64,000 nucleotides of DNA from 13-2-20CM-68-14 sp051955535 (lineage in GTDB: Bacteria; Actinomycetota; Thermoleophilia; Gaiellales; Gaiellaceae). Within the stretch, counting starts at the first letter, position 1. Each line of letters starts with the position of its first letter. The translations under genes were made by a program, and so were the position numbers. Shown piece by piece: positions 42,829 to 51,319 of the stretch. The DNA lies in the NCBI GenBank assembly GCA_051955535.1, contig JBQCGP010000051.1, positions 66,662 through 130,661 of the forward strand, in the 5' to 3' direction. The notes under the pieces are model-generated. The model had not been told where the DNA came from, did no database searches, and saw nothing but the letters and a program-made list of their open reading frames with translations.

Positions 42829-43295
42829 ACGTTGGGGGTCCGCCGCCAGCCGGCGCGGATGCACGAAGCTGCGGCGACGTTGAGGACGATCGGGCAGTTG
42901 ATCTGAGCAGCGAGCTGGCGCATCAGCGTCTCGTCGGTCGGATCGGCGACGGCAACAATGAGCCCGCCCTCCGCTGTGAACCTGACCGGCAAGGCCAACA
43001 ACGTCTCGCCTAGCTCCCGCGGCACCACCGCGGCTGCGTACCGGTCGACGTCCATAGCGTCCAGGTTCAGGTACGGCACGCCGGCCTGTTCGGCGAGCAC
43101 GCGCGCGAGATCGTCCTCGAACACGTAGCCGAGCCGGACGAGCGTCTCGCCAAGCAGCTCACGCTTGTCGGCCCGCTCCGCGAGTGCCCGATCGAGCTGG
43201 TCGGTCGTGATGAAGCCCTTGTCGAGCAGGATCGAGCCCAGGTGGGGACGCACCTCGCGCTCGAAAAAGGTGTGGTCAAGCCTCGCCGCAGTCAT
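42825..43295 (-). CDS. Stand-alone MshEN / type II secretion GspE N-terminal domain protein
   Basis: A 156-residue protein made only of the N-terminal domain of GspE/PilB-type ATPases. The first half has two L-G-x2-L-x3-G units (LGSILLDKGFITTDQLDRAL; LGETLVRLGYVFEDDLARVL), the pattern by which MshEN domains bind c-di-GMP. The rest (VPYLNLDAMDVD, LPVRFTAEGGLIVAVADPTD) is the following GspE_N subdomain. There is no ATPase domain. Candidate c-di-GMP effector in a window with two cyclases (inference). Confidence 0.82.
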   Translation of the reverse strand: MTAARLDHTFFEREVRPHLGSILLDKGFITTDQLDRALAERADKRELLGETLVRLGYVFEDDLARVLAEQAGVPYLNLDAMDVDRYAAAVVPRELGETLLALPVRFTAEGGLIVAVADPTDETLMRQLAAQINCPIVLNVAAASCIRAGWRRTPNV

Positions 43296-43356
43296 GGCGG
43301 TCTCATCGTCAGTCGCGCAGGCTCGCTTGAGCGCGGAACGGGTGATTATCGGAAGG

Positions 43357-44301
43357 TCAGGCGGCTGCGACCGCGCGCTGGGAGAGCACGAGCTCGGCGA
43401 TCTGGATGGCGTTCAGGGCCGCGCCCTTGCGTAGGTTGTCGCAGGCGAGGAAGAGCGCGAGCCCGTTTCGGTCGGCCGCCCGGTCGGGCCGGATCCGCCC
43501 GACCAGCACCTCGTCGGCGCCGGCCGCCTCGCGCGGGTTCGGGAACTCGACCACGCGGACGCTCGGCGCCTTCGCGAGCAGCTGCTCTGCCTGTTCAGGC
43601 GATAGCGGTTCCACGGTCTCGATCCAGATCGATTCGGCGTGGCCGACCATGACGGGAACGCGAACGCAGGTCGCGCTGATGGGAAGGTCGGGCAGCTCGA
43701 GGATCTTCCGCGACTCGTCGCGGATCTTCGTTTCCTCGTCGAACTCCTCGCCGTCGAACTCCCAGTCGCCCTCGAGGTTCCCCTCTGCGGGGTCCTGGGC
43801 GCGGAGGCGCGCCATGCTCTCGGCGCCCGCTCCGGACCGGGCCTGGTAGGTCGAGAGCCGGACGCGCGCGATCCCCGCCGCCTCGTGGAGAGGCTTCAGC
43901 ACGCAGGTCAGCGGGATCGAGGAACAGTTCGGGTTGGCGACGATTCCGTCATGCTCGAGCGCGCGGCTTCCGTTGACCTCGGGGACGACGAGCGGAATCC
44001 CGTCGGCGAGGCGGTAGGCCGACGACTTGTCGATCACGATCGCGCCTCCGCGGATGGCGTGGGGGACGAGTTCGCGGCTGCCGTCCGTGCCGATCGCGAA
44101 GAAGCAGATGTCGAGATTGCCCGCCGCGAGCGCCTCCGGCGTAGCCTCCTCGACGGTCAGCCCGTCCACCTGCGTGCCCGCCGAGCGGTCGCTCGCGAAC
44201 GCGCGGACGTTTGTGTAGCCGCGCTCGCGCAGCAGCTCGAGCGCGACCCGGCCGACGGCGCCGGTTGCGCCGACAACGCCGATGGCTACGTCGCGTTCCA
44301 C
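43357..44301 (-). CDS. asd: Aspartate-semialdehyde dehydrogenase
   Basis: A 314-residue NADP-dependent enzyme making aspartate semialdehyde from aspartyl phosphate. GVVGATGAVGRVALELL is the cofactor loop, the nucleophile is in IVANPNCSSIPL and the general base in MVGHAESIWI. GTG 44301 (VERDVAIGVVG) is chosen; the upstream open frame to 44400 lies inside lysA. It follows lysA by 19 bp in the order lysC-lysA-asd, an operon for lysine/threonine precursor synthesis. Confidence 0.93.
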   Translation of the reverse strand: MERDVAIGVVGATGAVGRVALELLRERGYTNVRAFASDRSAGTQVDGLTVEEATPEALAAGNLDICFFAIGTDGSRELVPHAIRGGAIVIDKSSAYRLADGIPLVVPEVNGSRALEHDGIVANPNCSSIPLTCVLKPLHEAAGIARVRLSTYQARSGAGAESMARLRAQDPAEGNLEGDWEFDGEEFDEETKIRDESRKILELPDLPISATCVRVPVMVGHAESIWIETVEPLSPEQAEQLLAKAPSVRVVEFPNPREAAGADEVLVGRIRPDRAADRNGLALFLACDNLRKGAALNAIQIAELVLSQRAVAAA

Positions 44302-44320
44302 GCGGCCATTGTGCCTGGGC

Positions 44321-45646
44321 TCAGCCGCGTTCGTTCCGAACGAGGTCGTCATAGGTGCCTCGTTCGCGGCTGATCCGCCAGGCTCCTTGCTCGAGCACAA
44401 CCTCGGCGCAGAGCGGGCGGGCGTTGTAGGCCGAGGACATGACCCGGCCGTAGGCGCCGGCGAGGCCGATCGCGATCAGATCGCCGCGGCGCGGGACCGG
44501 AAGTATGCGTGCGAGTGCCAGGAAGTCGCTGCTCTCGCAAAGCGGGCCGACGAGGTCGACCTGCGCCTGCTCGCGCTTGTCGCGCCCGTCTTCGCCGAGG
44601 AGGGTGACCGGATGCTCGGCGCCGTACAGCACGGGCCGGAGCAAGTCGTTCATGCCCCCGTCGCAGACGACCATCGTCTTGTCCCCGGCCTCCTTTACGC
44701 GCAGGACTCGCGTCACGAAGGTGCCGACCGGCCCGACCAGGTGCCGGCCGGGCTCCAGGACCAGGGTCGCATCGAGTTGCTGGGCGATCTCGGCGAGCGC
44801 CCGCGCGTAGGCATGGAGGTCGGGTGCATGACCGCCGTCGTAGGGGATGCCGAGCCCGCCGCCGGCATCGAAGTCTCGGAGCTGGATGCCGGCGTCGGCC
44901 AGCTCGCGCCAGAGCTCCGCGGCGCGCTCGGCGGCGACCAGCACTGGCTCGACGTCGAGAAGCTGGGAGCCGACGTGGAAGGAGATTCCGACCGGCTCGA
45001 GTGCGTCGTCGGCCGCCGCTCGGCGGAGCGCCTCCGCCGCCTGGTCCCGGTCGAGCCCGAACTTGGTCCCAACGCCGCCGGTGGCCAGGTACTCGTGCCC
45101 GCCGCCTTCGACCCCAGGGTTCAAGCGGACGGAGACGGGCGCCGGCCGCCCGGCCGCGCGCGCAGCGACGGCGATCTCGTCGAGCTCCTCGATCGTCTCG
45201 ACATTCAGCGAGCGGATGCCGAGGTCGACGGCCGCGCGGATCTCGTCCTCGCGCTTGCCGACCCCTGAGAAGACGACCTTTGCCGGGGCGATGCCGGCTT
45301 TCCAGGCCTTGGCGAGCTCGCCGCCGGAGACGACGTCGGCGCCGAGCTCCTCTGCCGCGACGACCTCGAGCAGCGCGAGCGCATCGTTGGCCTTGACGGC
45401 GTAGCAGGTCAGGTGCGGTGCGTCTCCGAGCTCGGCCTCGAAGGCGCGGATCCGCTGGCGGAAGGCATCGAGGTCGTACGCGTAGAACGGCGTCCCGACC
45501 TCGGCCGCGATTTCGGCGAGGTCGCTCAGGGCTCTAAGGCGCTCGCTTGCGACGCCGTGGTGGAGGACGTCGCAGCTTGGCCGCGGCGGCCGTTTGATCC
45601 CGGTGGCAAGCCCGTCAGTTCGCTTCTCTCGACCAACGAGGGTCAG
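44321..45646 (-). CDS. lysA: Diaminopimelate decarboxylase, apparently without ATG/GTG/TTG start
   Basis: A fold-type III PLP decarboxylase making L-lysine. The lysine is in LTCYAVKAND, followed by GADVVSGGELAKAWKAGI, the HVGSQL region with FDAGGGLGIPYDGG, EPGRHLVGPVGTF, VVCDGGMNDLLRP (CDGGM) and CESSDFLA. The reading frame has no ATG, GTG or TTG between the lysC stop and residue 175 or so; the first such codon, TTG at 45124, would remove the active-site lysine. The only overlap-type start is CTG at 45646, which forms CTGA with the lysC stop, like the ATGA/GTGA overlaps elsewhere. That start gives 441 residues, a normal length. Confidence 0.85.
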   Translation of the reverse strand: MTLVGREKRTDGLATGIKRPPRPSCDVLHHGVASERLRALSDLAEIAAEVGTPFYAYDLDAFRQRIRAFEAELGDAPHLTCYAVKANDALALLEVVAAEELGADVVSGGELAKAWKAGIAPAKVVFSGVGKREDEIRAAVDLGIRSLNVETIEELDEIAVAARAAGRPAPVSVRLNPGVEGGGHEYLATGGVGTKFGLDRDQAAEALRRAAADDALEPVGISFHVGSQLLDVEPVLVAAERAAELWRELADAGIQLRDFDAGGGLGIPYDGGHAPDLHAYARALAEIAQQLDATLVLEPGRHLVGPVGTFVTRVLRVKEAGDKTMVVCDGGMNDLLRPVLYGAEHPVTLLGEDGRDKREQAQVDLVGPLCESSDFLALARILPVPRRGDLIAIGLAGAYGRVMSSAYNARPLCAEVVLEQGAWRISRERGTYDDLVRNERG

Positions 45647-46896
45647 GCGTGCTCGCGCTCGGCGCCGGCAGCGGCGAGATCGAACGCCTCGTGGAGCGCT
45701 AGCACCGTCCGCTCGGCGTCGTCACGATCGACGAAGAAGGAGATCTTGATCGGCGACGTGACGATGAAACGGGGATCGGCGTTGATCTCGCGCAGGGTCG
45801 CGAACGTCCGGGCGGCGACGCCGGGGTGGCTCTTCATCCCTGCGCCGATCAGGCTGATCTTGGCAAGCCCTTCGATCCGCTCGCGCACGGCGCCGGCGCT
45901 GTCGAGGGCAGCGTCGGCTTCGCGCTCGTCCCCGAGCGGCGCGGAGAAGACTATCTCGTCGCCGGTCTGGATAATCGTGTCGACGTTGACTCCTGCCTCC
46001 GCAAGCGCGTCGAAGAGGTCGGCCCGATCGACAGCGCGGACGCGGTAGACCGCCTCGTCGAAGGTGTGGGCGACGCCGGAGATGATCGCCTTCTCGAGCA
46101 TCCGTTCGTCCTCTTCCGTAACCCAGGTGCCGTCGTCGTCGCTGAACGTCGAGCGGACGTGCAGCTTGACGCCATAGTTCCGCGCGACCTCAACCGAGCG
46201 TAGCTGAAGCACTTTCGCGCCAGAGGCCGAAAGCTCCAGCATCTCGTCGTAAGTGACGGCGTGGAGCTTGCGGGCTTTGGGCGCGATCCGCGGGTCGGCG
46301 GTGAAGACGCCCGCGACATCGGTGTAGATCTCGCAGTGGTTCGCGCCGAGCGCCGCAGCCAGCGCGACGGCGGTCGTGTCGGAGCCGCCGCGGCCGAGCG
46401 TCGTGACTTCCTGGGCCGTGGAGACGCCCTGGAAGCCGGCGACGAGCACGACTTTTTCCTCGTCGAGCGCCTCATGGATGCGGCGTGCCCGGACATCGAC
46501 GATCTTGGCCTTGCCGTGGGCGGTATCGGTGACGATCCCCGCCTGGCTGCCGGTCAGCGAGATGGCCTCGTGGCCGAGGTCGTGGATCGCCATCGCGGCG
46601 AGCGCGCACGAGATCCGCTCGCCCACCGAGATCAGCATGTCCAGCTCGCGCGGCTCCGGGGTCGGCGAGATCTCGTAGGCGAGGCGGACGAGATCGTCGG
46701 TTGTGTCGCCCATCGCCGAGAGGACGGCCACGACGCGCGTCCCCTCGGAGTGCGCGGCGACGATGCGGGAGGCGACGTCCTTCAGCTTCTGCGGGTCACC
46801 GACCGAGGTGCCGCCGAACTTCATCACGACCGTCCCGGCGCGGGTGGGCGCCTCGCCCGCGACCGCGGGGACGCCTTCGAAGTCGGTCGTCGCCAC
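45643..46896 (-). CDS. lysC: Aspartate kinase
   Basis: A 417-residue aspartokinase with the catalytic KFGGTSVGDPQKLKDVA start, GERISCALAAMA, and TTLGRGGSDTTAVALAAALGA, followed by two ACT domains (about 270-417, with KISLIGAGMKSHPGVAA) for feedback inhibition. GTG 46896 is 6 nt after TAGACT (46908-46903, minus), a leaderless start. First gene of the lysC-lysA-asd operon. Confidence 0.95.
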   Translation of the reverse strand: MATTDFEGVPAVAGEAPTRAGTVVMKFGGTSVGDPQKLKDVASRIVAAHSEGTRVVAVLSAMGDTTDDLVRLAYEISPTPEPRELDMLISVGERISCALAAMAIHDLGHEAISLTGSQAGIVTDTAHGKAKIVDVRARRIHEALDEEKVVLVAGFQGVSTAQEVTTLGRGGSDTTAVALAAALGANHCEIYTDVAGVFTADPRIAPKARKLHAVTYDEMLELSASGAKVLQLRSVEVARNYGVKLHVRSTFSDDDGTWVTEEDERMLEKAIISGVAHTFDEAVYRVRAVDRADLFDALAEAGVNVDTIIQTGDEIVFSAPLGDEREADAALDSAGAVRERIEGLAKISLIGAGMKSHPGVAARTFATLREINADPRFIVTSPIKISFFVDRDDAERTVLALHEAFDLAAAGAEREHA

Positions 46897-47060
46897 GGGT
46901 GAAGTCTAGGCGGGCGCTTCTGGTCCGTTCGGGACGGCTCCTGGGGATGAAAAGTCACACTCTTGTTGCAGTTGCCATGGCCGTTCGCGGCAGTTCGGGT
47001 GGACAGTCCACTTCGAAGCACCCGCACCGTCAGCCGCGACGCGGCCCCACGCCGTTCGGG

Positions 47061-47066
47061 TACGAA
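47061..47066 (+). promoter_or_regulatory. Leaderless -10 hexamer of aldo-keto reductase gene
   Basis: TACGAA, 6 nt before ATG 47073. Confidence 0.5.
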
Positions 47067-47072
47067 TGCGGA

Positions 47073-48044
47073 ATGCGTTACCGCCGGCTCGGCTCGAGCG
47101 ACCTGGAAGTCTCGGAGATCGCACTCGGAAGCTGGCTCACCTACGGACTCGGCATCGACGACTCCGCCGCGCGCGCCTGCGTCGACAAGGCATTCGAGGT
47201 CGGCATCAACTTCATCGACACGTCGAACGTCTACGGCCGTGGCGCCGCCGAGAGCTTCCTGGGCGACGCCCTCTCCAACCGCCCCCGCGACTCGTACGTC
47301 CTCGCGACCAAGCTCTTCTTCCCGATGGACGACGTGGGCGAGAACAAGGGTCTCTCGCGGCAACAGGTCTTCAAGCAGATCGACGACTCGTTGCGCCGTC
47401 TGCGAACCGACTATGTCGACCTGTACCAGTGCCACCGCTACGACCCGATGACGCCGCTCGAGGAGACCATGGAGGCGCTGAGCGAGATCGTCCGCCAGGG
47501 CAAGGTGCGATACGTCGGCTTCAGCGAGTGGACGGCCGAGCAGATCCAGGCGTCGCTCGATCTCAGCCCGCCCGACGAGAAGTTCGTCTCCAGCCAGCCC
47601 CAGTACTCGGTCCTCTGGCGGGTCCCCGAGCGCAACGTGATCCCGCTCTGCGCCGCGAACGGGATCTCGCAGGTCGTCTGGTCTCCACTCGGGCAGGGGG
47701 TCCTGACAGGCAAGTACAAGCCCGGTGAGTCACCGCCGCCCGGCACGCGCATGGGCCGCGAGACGATGGGCTGGGCGATGGACCGTCTCCGGGACGAGGA
47801 CGTCCTCGAAGCCGTCCAGCGGCTCCGGCCGATCGCGGACGGGCTCGGGATCACGATGGCCCAGCTCGCGCTCGCCTGGGTGCTGCGCGAGCTGAATCTC
47901 GCCGCGGCGATCATCGGCGCGACGAAGCCGGAGCAGGTCGAGGACAACGCCGGCGCGTCCGGGATCGAACTCGACGACTCGACGCTGGCCGCGATCGACG
48001 AGGCCGTCGCCGACGTCGTCGTTTACGGCCCGGTTTCGGTCTAG
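47073..48044 (+). CDS. Aldo/keto reductase (potassium-channel beta subunit-like)
   Basis: A 323-residue TIM-barrel oxidoreductase. MRYRRLGSSDLEVSEIALG start, the catalytic tetrad region with FIDTSNVYGRGAAE (D, Y), ATKLFFPM (K) and DLYQCHRYDP (H), and the NADPH-binding C-terminal AAIIGATKPEQVEDN are present. AKR7/KvBeta-like subgroup. Substrate unknown. ATG 47073 was preferred to upstream codons within the lysC promoter region. Its 3' end faces recR across the repeat element. Confidence 0.9.
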   Translation: MRYRRLGSSDLEVSEIALGSWLTYGLGIDDSAARACVDKAFEVGINFIDTSNVYGRGAAESFLGDALSNRPRDSYVLATKLFFPMDDVGENKGLSRQQVFKQIDDSLRRLRTDYVDLYQCHRYDPMTPLEETMEALSEIVRQGKVRYVGFSEWTAEQIQASLDLSPPDEKFVSSQPQYSVLWRVPERNVIPLCAANGISQVVWSPLGQGVLTGKYKPGESPPPGTRMGRETMGWAMDRLRDEDVLEAVQRLRPIADGLGITMAQLALAWVLRELNLAAAIIGATKPEQVEDNAGASGIELDDSTLAAIDEAVADVVVYGPVSV

Positions 48045-48173
48045 CTAGATCTCGCGCCGCCCTCGAGGCACCGCTTGCGGTGCCGACTGGAGGCCGTGGC
48101 GGCTTTGCGGGCGCGGCCGTCTAAACCCGGCTCAAGGAGCCGGTGCGCGGTCGACCTAGATCTCGCGCCGCCC
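48045..48173 (+). repeat. Two-hairpin repeat, copy 4, with 18-nt duplicated recR end
   Basis: CTAGATCTCGCGCCGCCC occurs at 48045-48062 and again at 48156-48173, where it is the true 3' end of recR (stop TAG, minus strand); the copies are identical and 111 bp apart. The element between has GAG (48065), hairpin 1 GGCACCGC-TT-GCGGTGCC (eight perfect pairs, an A-T replacing the G-T of other copies) and hairpin 2 GGCCGTG...CGCGGCC, then GTCTAAACCCGG. It separates the convergent AKR and recR genes. Confidence 0.82.
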
Positions 48174-48746
48174 GGTGAGCGCACGGCCGAGCGTGACCTC
48201 GTCCGCGTACTCGAGGTCGCCGCCGACGGGGAGTCCACTCGCGAGCCGGGTCACTCGCACGCGGCCGCGCAACCGGTCGGCAAGGAACGCTGCGGTGGCC
48301 TCGCCGGTCATGTTCGGGTTCGTCGCGAGCACGACCTCCTCGATCCCGTTCCGCTCGACCCGGCCGAGCAGCTCGTCGATCCGCAGGTGCTCCGGCTCGA
48401 CGCCGTCCAGCGGCGAGAGCGCACCGCCGAGCACGTGGTAGAGCCCGCGGTACTCGTGCGTTCGCTCGACCGAGATCAGGTCGACCGGCTGCTCGACGAC
48501 GCAGACGATCGTCCGGTCGCGACGGGCGTCGTCACAGATCGAGCAAAGCTCCTCCTCGGTCAGGTTCCCGCACTCCTTGCAGAAACGGACTCGCTCCTTG
48601 ACCTCCTCGATTGCTCCGGCCAGCGCGAGTGCCTCGTCCTTCGGCGCCCTGAGCAGGTGAAAAGCGAGCCGGTGCGCGGTGCGCGTGCCGACGCCCGGGA
48701 GGCGGGTCAGCTGCGCGACGAGGTTGTCGACGGCCGGTGAGAGCAC
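48156..48746 (-). CDS. recR: Recombination mediator protein RecR
   Basis: A 196-residue RecR of the RecFOR gap-repair pathway. N-terminal helix-hairpin-helix (LTRLPGVGTRTAHRLAFHLL), four-cysteine zinc finger (FCKECGNLTEEELCSICDD), and Toprim domain (IVCVVEQPVDLISVERT ... ATNPNMTGEATA). Length normal. It lies after ybaB and dnaX as in many bacteria, but a cNMP-binding gene is inserted between. The last 18 nt are copied 111 bp downstream by a repeat element. Confidence 0.95.
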   Translation of the reverse strand: MLSPAVDNLVAQLTRLPGVGTRTAHRLAFHLLRAPKDEALALAGAIEEVKERVRFCKECGNLTEEELCSICDDARRDRTIVCVVEQPVDLISVERTHEYRGLYHVLGGALSPLDGVEPEHLRIDELLGRVERNGIEEVVLATNPNMTGEATAAFLADRLRGRVRVTRLASGLPVGGDLEYADEVTLGRALTGRREI

Positions 48747-48794
48747 CGGCCAATTCTGCCTATGTGACTTGTCGTCGCAGCCGCGCAGCCATGA

Positions 48795-49202
48795 TCAGGC
48801 TGAGCTGTCGAGCTCGGCCAGACGCTCATGCGCGAGCTTGCGAATCGCGTCGGCGACCTGAGGCTCGGCCTCGACCAGATGCTCGAATCCGACCCGGTCG
48901 AGCGCAAGGCAGCGCAGCGGCGTTTTCGAGACAACGCGCGCGCGGCGCAGCCCGTCGTCCTCGATCAGCGAAATCTCGCCGACGACGTCTCCGCGCCCGA
49001 GCTCTCGTTCGAAGCCGCGCACCTCGACCACGACAGTCCCTTCGCAGATCACGAACATCCCGGCCCCCGGGACTCGAGACTCGATCAGTACGTGGTCGGC
49101 CGGGAACTCCACCTCTGAGAAGGGCACGGCGATGCGCTCGAGCGTCGCCTCGTCGAACCGGGCGAAGAACGGGCTGCTGCGCAAAAGCTCTGCGGTCGCC
49201 AT
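48795..49202 (-). CDS. Cyclic-nucleotide-binding domain protein
   Basis: A 135-residue single cNMP-binding domain: LLRSSPFFARFDEATLERIA, HVLIESRVPGAGMFVICEGTV and the phosphate-binding cassette GRGDVVGEISLIEDDGLRRARV. No HTH follows, so it is not a CRP-type regulator. ATG 49202 lies 5 bp after the ybaB stop, within the dnaX-ybaB-recR order. Role unknown. Confidence 0.85.
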   Translation of the reverse strand: MATAELLRSSPFFARFDEATLERIAVPFSEVEFPADHVLIESRVPGAGMFVICEGTVVVEVRGFERELGRGDVVGEISLIEDDGLRRARVVSKTPLRCLALDRVGFEHLVEAEPQVADAIRKLAHERLAELDSSA

Positions 49203-49206
49203 CGAA

Positions 49207-49527
49207 CTAGAGACCGGGGAGCCCAAGACCCTGCATACCGCCCATCGCGCTGCCGAGCTTACTCTCGACGAGCTTCTGCGCCGAGCGGAGCGCTTCGTTC
49301 ACGGCTGCGAGCACCATGTCGGCGAGCATCTCCGGGTCGTCGGGGTCGATCGCCTCCGGCGAGATCTTGATCTCGGTGATCTCGAGCGCGCCGGTCGCCT
49401 TGACCTTCACCATCCCACCGCCGGCAGACGCCTCGACGACCTCGTCGGCGAGCTCTGCCTGCGCCTTCGCCATCTGGTCCTGCATCTGCTGGGCCTGCTG
49501 CATCAGCTTTTCGAAGTCCATGGCCAT
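49207..49527 (-). CDS. ybaB: YbaB/EbfC nucleoid-associated protein
   Basis: A 106-residue DNA-binding protein: MDFEKLMQQAQQMQDQMAKA, VVEASAGGGMVKVKATGALEI and ISPEAIDPDDPEMLADMVLAA are the family marks. It forms dimers that bind DNA and is almost always next to dnaX and recR, as here. ATG 49527, three bases after the dnaX stop. The Met/Gly-rich tail (SAMGGMQGLGLPGL) is typical. Confidence 0.93.
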   Translation of the reverse strand: MAMDFEKLMQQAQQMQDQMAKAQAELADEVVEASAGGGMVKVKATGALEITEIKISPEAIDPDDPEMLADMVLAAVNEALRSAQKLVESKLGSAMGGMQGLGLPGL

Positions 49528-49529
49528 CC

Positions 49530-51122
49530 CTACTGCTCCTCCTCGACCTCGCGGGCGTCGAACGTCTCTTTGATCAGCGAGACGAAATCGTCCTCGCTCG
49601 CCGGCTCCTCGTCGTCGGGCTCGCTGTCCCCGCCGTTCGCGCCGAGCTCGAATGCGAGCGCCAGCCGGCGCCCGGTCACCTCGTAGAGGGCGTCGGCGAG
49701 CAGCGTCGCGTTCTTCGGTTCCTCCGCGAGCTGGCGGTGGAACGCGGCGTTGCGCGGAAACTCGAGCGTCAGCGTGTCGCCAGCGAGCCCGGCGGGTTGC
49801 GCCTCGCGGAGGACGGACGCGGTCGGGATCGACTTCTCCTCCACGGCCGGGAGGACGGCACGCTGCCAGGCCTCTCGGAGCTGCTCGAGGTCGACGGACG
49901 GCGGCTCCCGCGCAGGAATCTCCTCCGCCGGGGTCGTCTGTTCGGGCCGTGTCTCTGGGACAGACCCCGGAACCGTTCCGGACTGGGGACGCTCCTCGAG
50001 CTGCTCCAGCCGGTAAGCGGTCGACTCGCGCGACAGATCCGCGGCCGGTCGCGTCACCTTGACGAGGGCGAGCTCGAGCGGGAGCCGCGGATCTGCGCCC
50101 TGGCGCATGTCCTCGACGGCGACCGCGAGCAGGTCGCAAAGGCGCAGAACGGTCGCTTCCCCGAGCTGGTTCGCCTGCTCGCGCAGCCGCTCGCGGACCT
50201 CCTCGGTGACGGGCAGCGAGTCGGGAACGTGCCCCATGTGCTGAACGAGCAGCAGGTGGCGGAGGTGCTCGAGCAGGTCGGTCACGAGCCGGCCGAGGTC
50301 CTGGCCCTGCTCGGAGAGCTCCTCGATGAAGGTGAGCGCGCCGGCCGTATCGCGGTCGACGATCAGGTCGCAGAGCCGGAAGAGCGCCTCCTCCTCGACC
50401 GCGCCGAGCAGCTGGAGGACGTCCTGGACGGTGATCTTCTTCCCGGTCGCGGCGGCGAGCTGGTCGAGCGTCGAGACGGCGTCGCGGAAGGCGCCGCGCG
50501 CGGCCCGCGCGATCAGCGCGAGCGCGGCGTCCGGAACCTCGATCTCCTCGCCGTCGGCGACCCAGCGCAGCACGCGCACGAGCTCCGGCAACCGCGGGCG
50601 CGCGAAAACGAACGTCTGGCAGCGCGAGCGGACGGTCGGGAGCATCTTGCTCAGGTCGGTCGTGCAGAAGACGAAGACGAGGTGGGGCGGAGGCTCCTCG
50701 ATCAGCTTCAGGAGCGCGTTGAAGGCCGCATCGGTGAGCTGGTGCGCCTCGTCGAGGATGTAGACCTTGTAGCGGCCCTCGACCGGCTGGAGGACGGCGT
50801 GGTCACGGATGTCTCGGATGTCATCGATCCCGCGCTGCGAGGCCGCGTCCATCTCGACCACGTCAAGCGAGGTGCCGGCGGCGATCGCGCGGCAGATGTG
50901 GCAGTCGCCGTCGGGCTTCGAGGTCGGGCCCTTCTCGCAGTTCAGCGCCTTGGCGAGGATCCGCGCCAGGGAGGTCTTGCCGGTTCCGCGCGGCCCCGCG
51001 AACAGGTAGGCCTGCCGGATCTGTCCCGCGTCGATTGCGTTCTCGAGCGTCCGAACGACCGGCTCCTGCCCGACAACCTCATCGAATCGCTGAGGGCGGT
51101 ATTTCCGGTAGAGGGCGGCCAC
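49530..51122 (-). CDS. dnaX: DNA polymerase III subunits gamma and tau
   Basis: A 530-residue clamp-loader ATPase. Walker A is GPRGTGKTS, the zinc ligands are in CEKGPTSKPDGDCHIC, Walker B/SRH parts are VYILDEAHQLTDAAFN and CTTDLSKMLPTVRSRCQTF. The C-terminal tau part is acidic and shorter than in enterobacteria. GTG 51122 lies 6 nt after TAGCAT (51134-51129, minus). It follows the SRP RNA gene on the same strand. Confidence 0.95.
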   Translation of the reverse strand: MAALYRKYRPQRFDEVVGQEPVVRTLENAIDAGQIRQAYLFAGPRGTGKTSLARILAKALNCEKGPTSKPDGDCHICRAIAAGTSLDVVEMDAASQRGIDDIRDIRDHAVLQPVEGRYKVYILDEAHQLTDAAFNALLKLIEEPPPHLVFVFCTTDLSKMLPTVRSRCQTFVFARPRLPELVRVLRWVADGEEIEVPDAALALIARAARGAFRDAVSTLDQLAAATGKKITVQDVLQLLGAVEEEALFRLCDLIVDRDTAGALTFIEELSEQGQDLGRLVTDLLEHLRHLLLVQHMGHVPDSLPVTEEVRERLREQANQLGEATVLRLCDLLAVAVEDMRQGADPRLPLELALVKVTRPAADLSRESTAYRLEQLEERPQSGTVPGSVPETRPEQTTPAEEIPAREPPSVDLEQLREAWQRAVLPAVEEKSIPTASVLREAQPAGLAGDTLTLEFPRNAAFHRQLAEEPKNATLLADALYEVTGRRLALAFELGANGGDSEPDDEEPASEDDFVSLIKETFDAREVEEEQ

Positions 51123-51166
51123 GCGGTGATGCTATCTCCCGAGCGCAGCGTAGGGACAAACCAGAT

Positions 51167-51195
51167 CCGCGGAAAATGCGGAGCATTTTCCGCGG
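51167..51195 (-). terminator. Hairpin terminator of the SRP RNA gene
   Basis: A perfect 13-bp stem, CCGCGGAAAATGC with GCATTTTCCGCGG and a 3-nt loop, begins 8 bp after the SRP RNA on the minus strand and ends about 33 bp before the dnaX promoter hexamer. Confidence 0.75.
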
Positions 51196-51202
51196 CGCAT
51201 AG

Positions 51203-51278
51203 CCGCGGCACCTGCGAGGAATTCTTAGGGCTGCTTCCTTCCGGATCTGACCCGGTTCGAACACTCTCAGTGCCGCGG
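51203..51278 (-). ncRNA. ffs: Small (4.5S-type) SRP RNA
   Basis: The minus strand holds the Ffh-binding core GGTCAGATCCGGAAGGAA, then GCAGCCCTAAG, exactly the symmetric/asymmetric loop plus GGAA tetraloop consensus. The ends pair perfectly (CCGCGGCAC with GTGCCGCGG), so the RNA is about 76-85 nt, without an Alu domain. A strong hairpin terminator follows. It guides Ffh and FtsY during membrane-protein targeting. The SRP RNA-dnaX order is known from many Gram-positive genomes. Confidence 0.93.
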
Positions 51279-51307
51279 GCGCGCCGATCGTAGCAGCGGC
51301 CTGCGCC

Positions 51308-51313
51308 TATGAT
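51308..51313 (+). promoter_or_regulatory. Leaderless -10 hexamer of DHA2 MFS gene
   Basis: TATGAT, 6 nt before ATG 51320; the best match to a sigma-70 -10 box among the leaderless starts seen. Confidence 0.65.
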
Positions 51314-51319
51314 CCTGCA

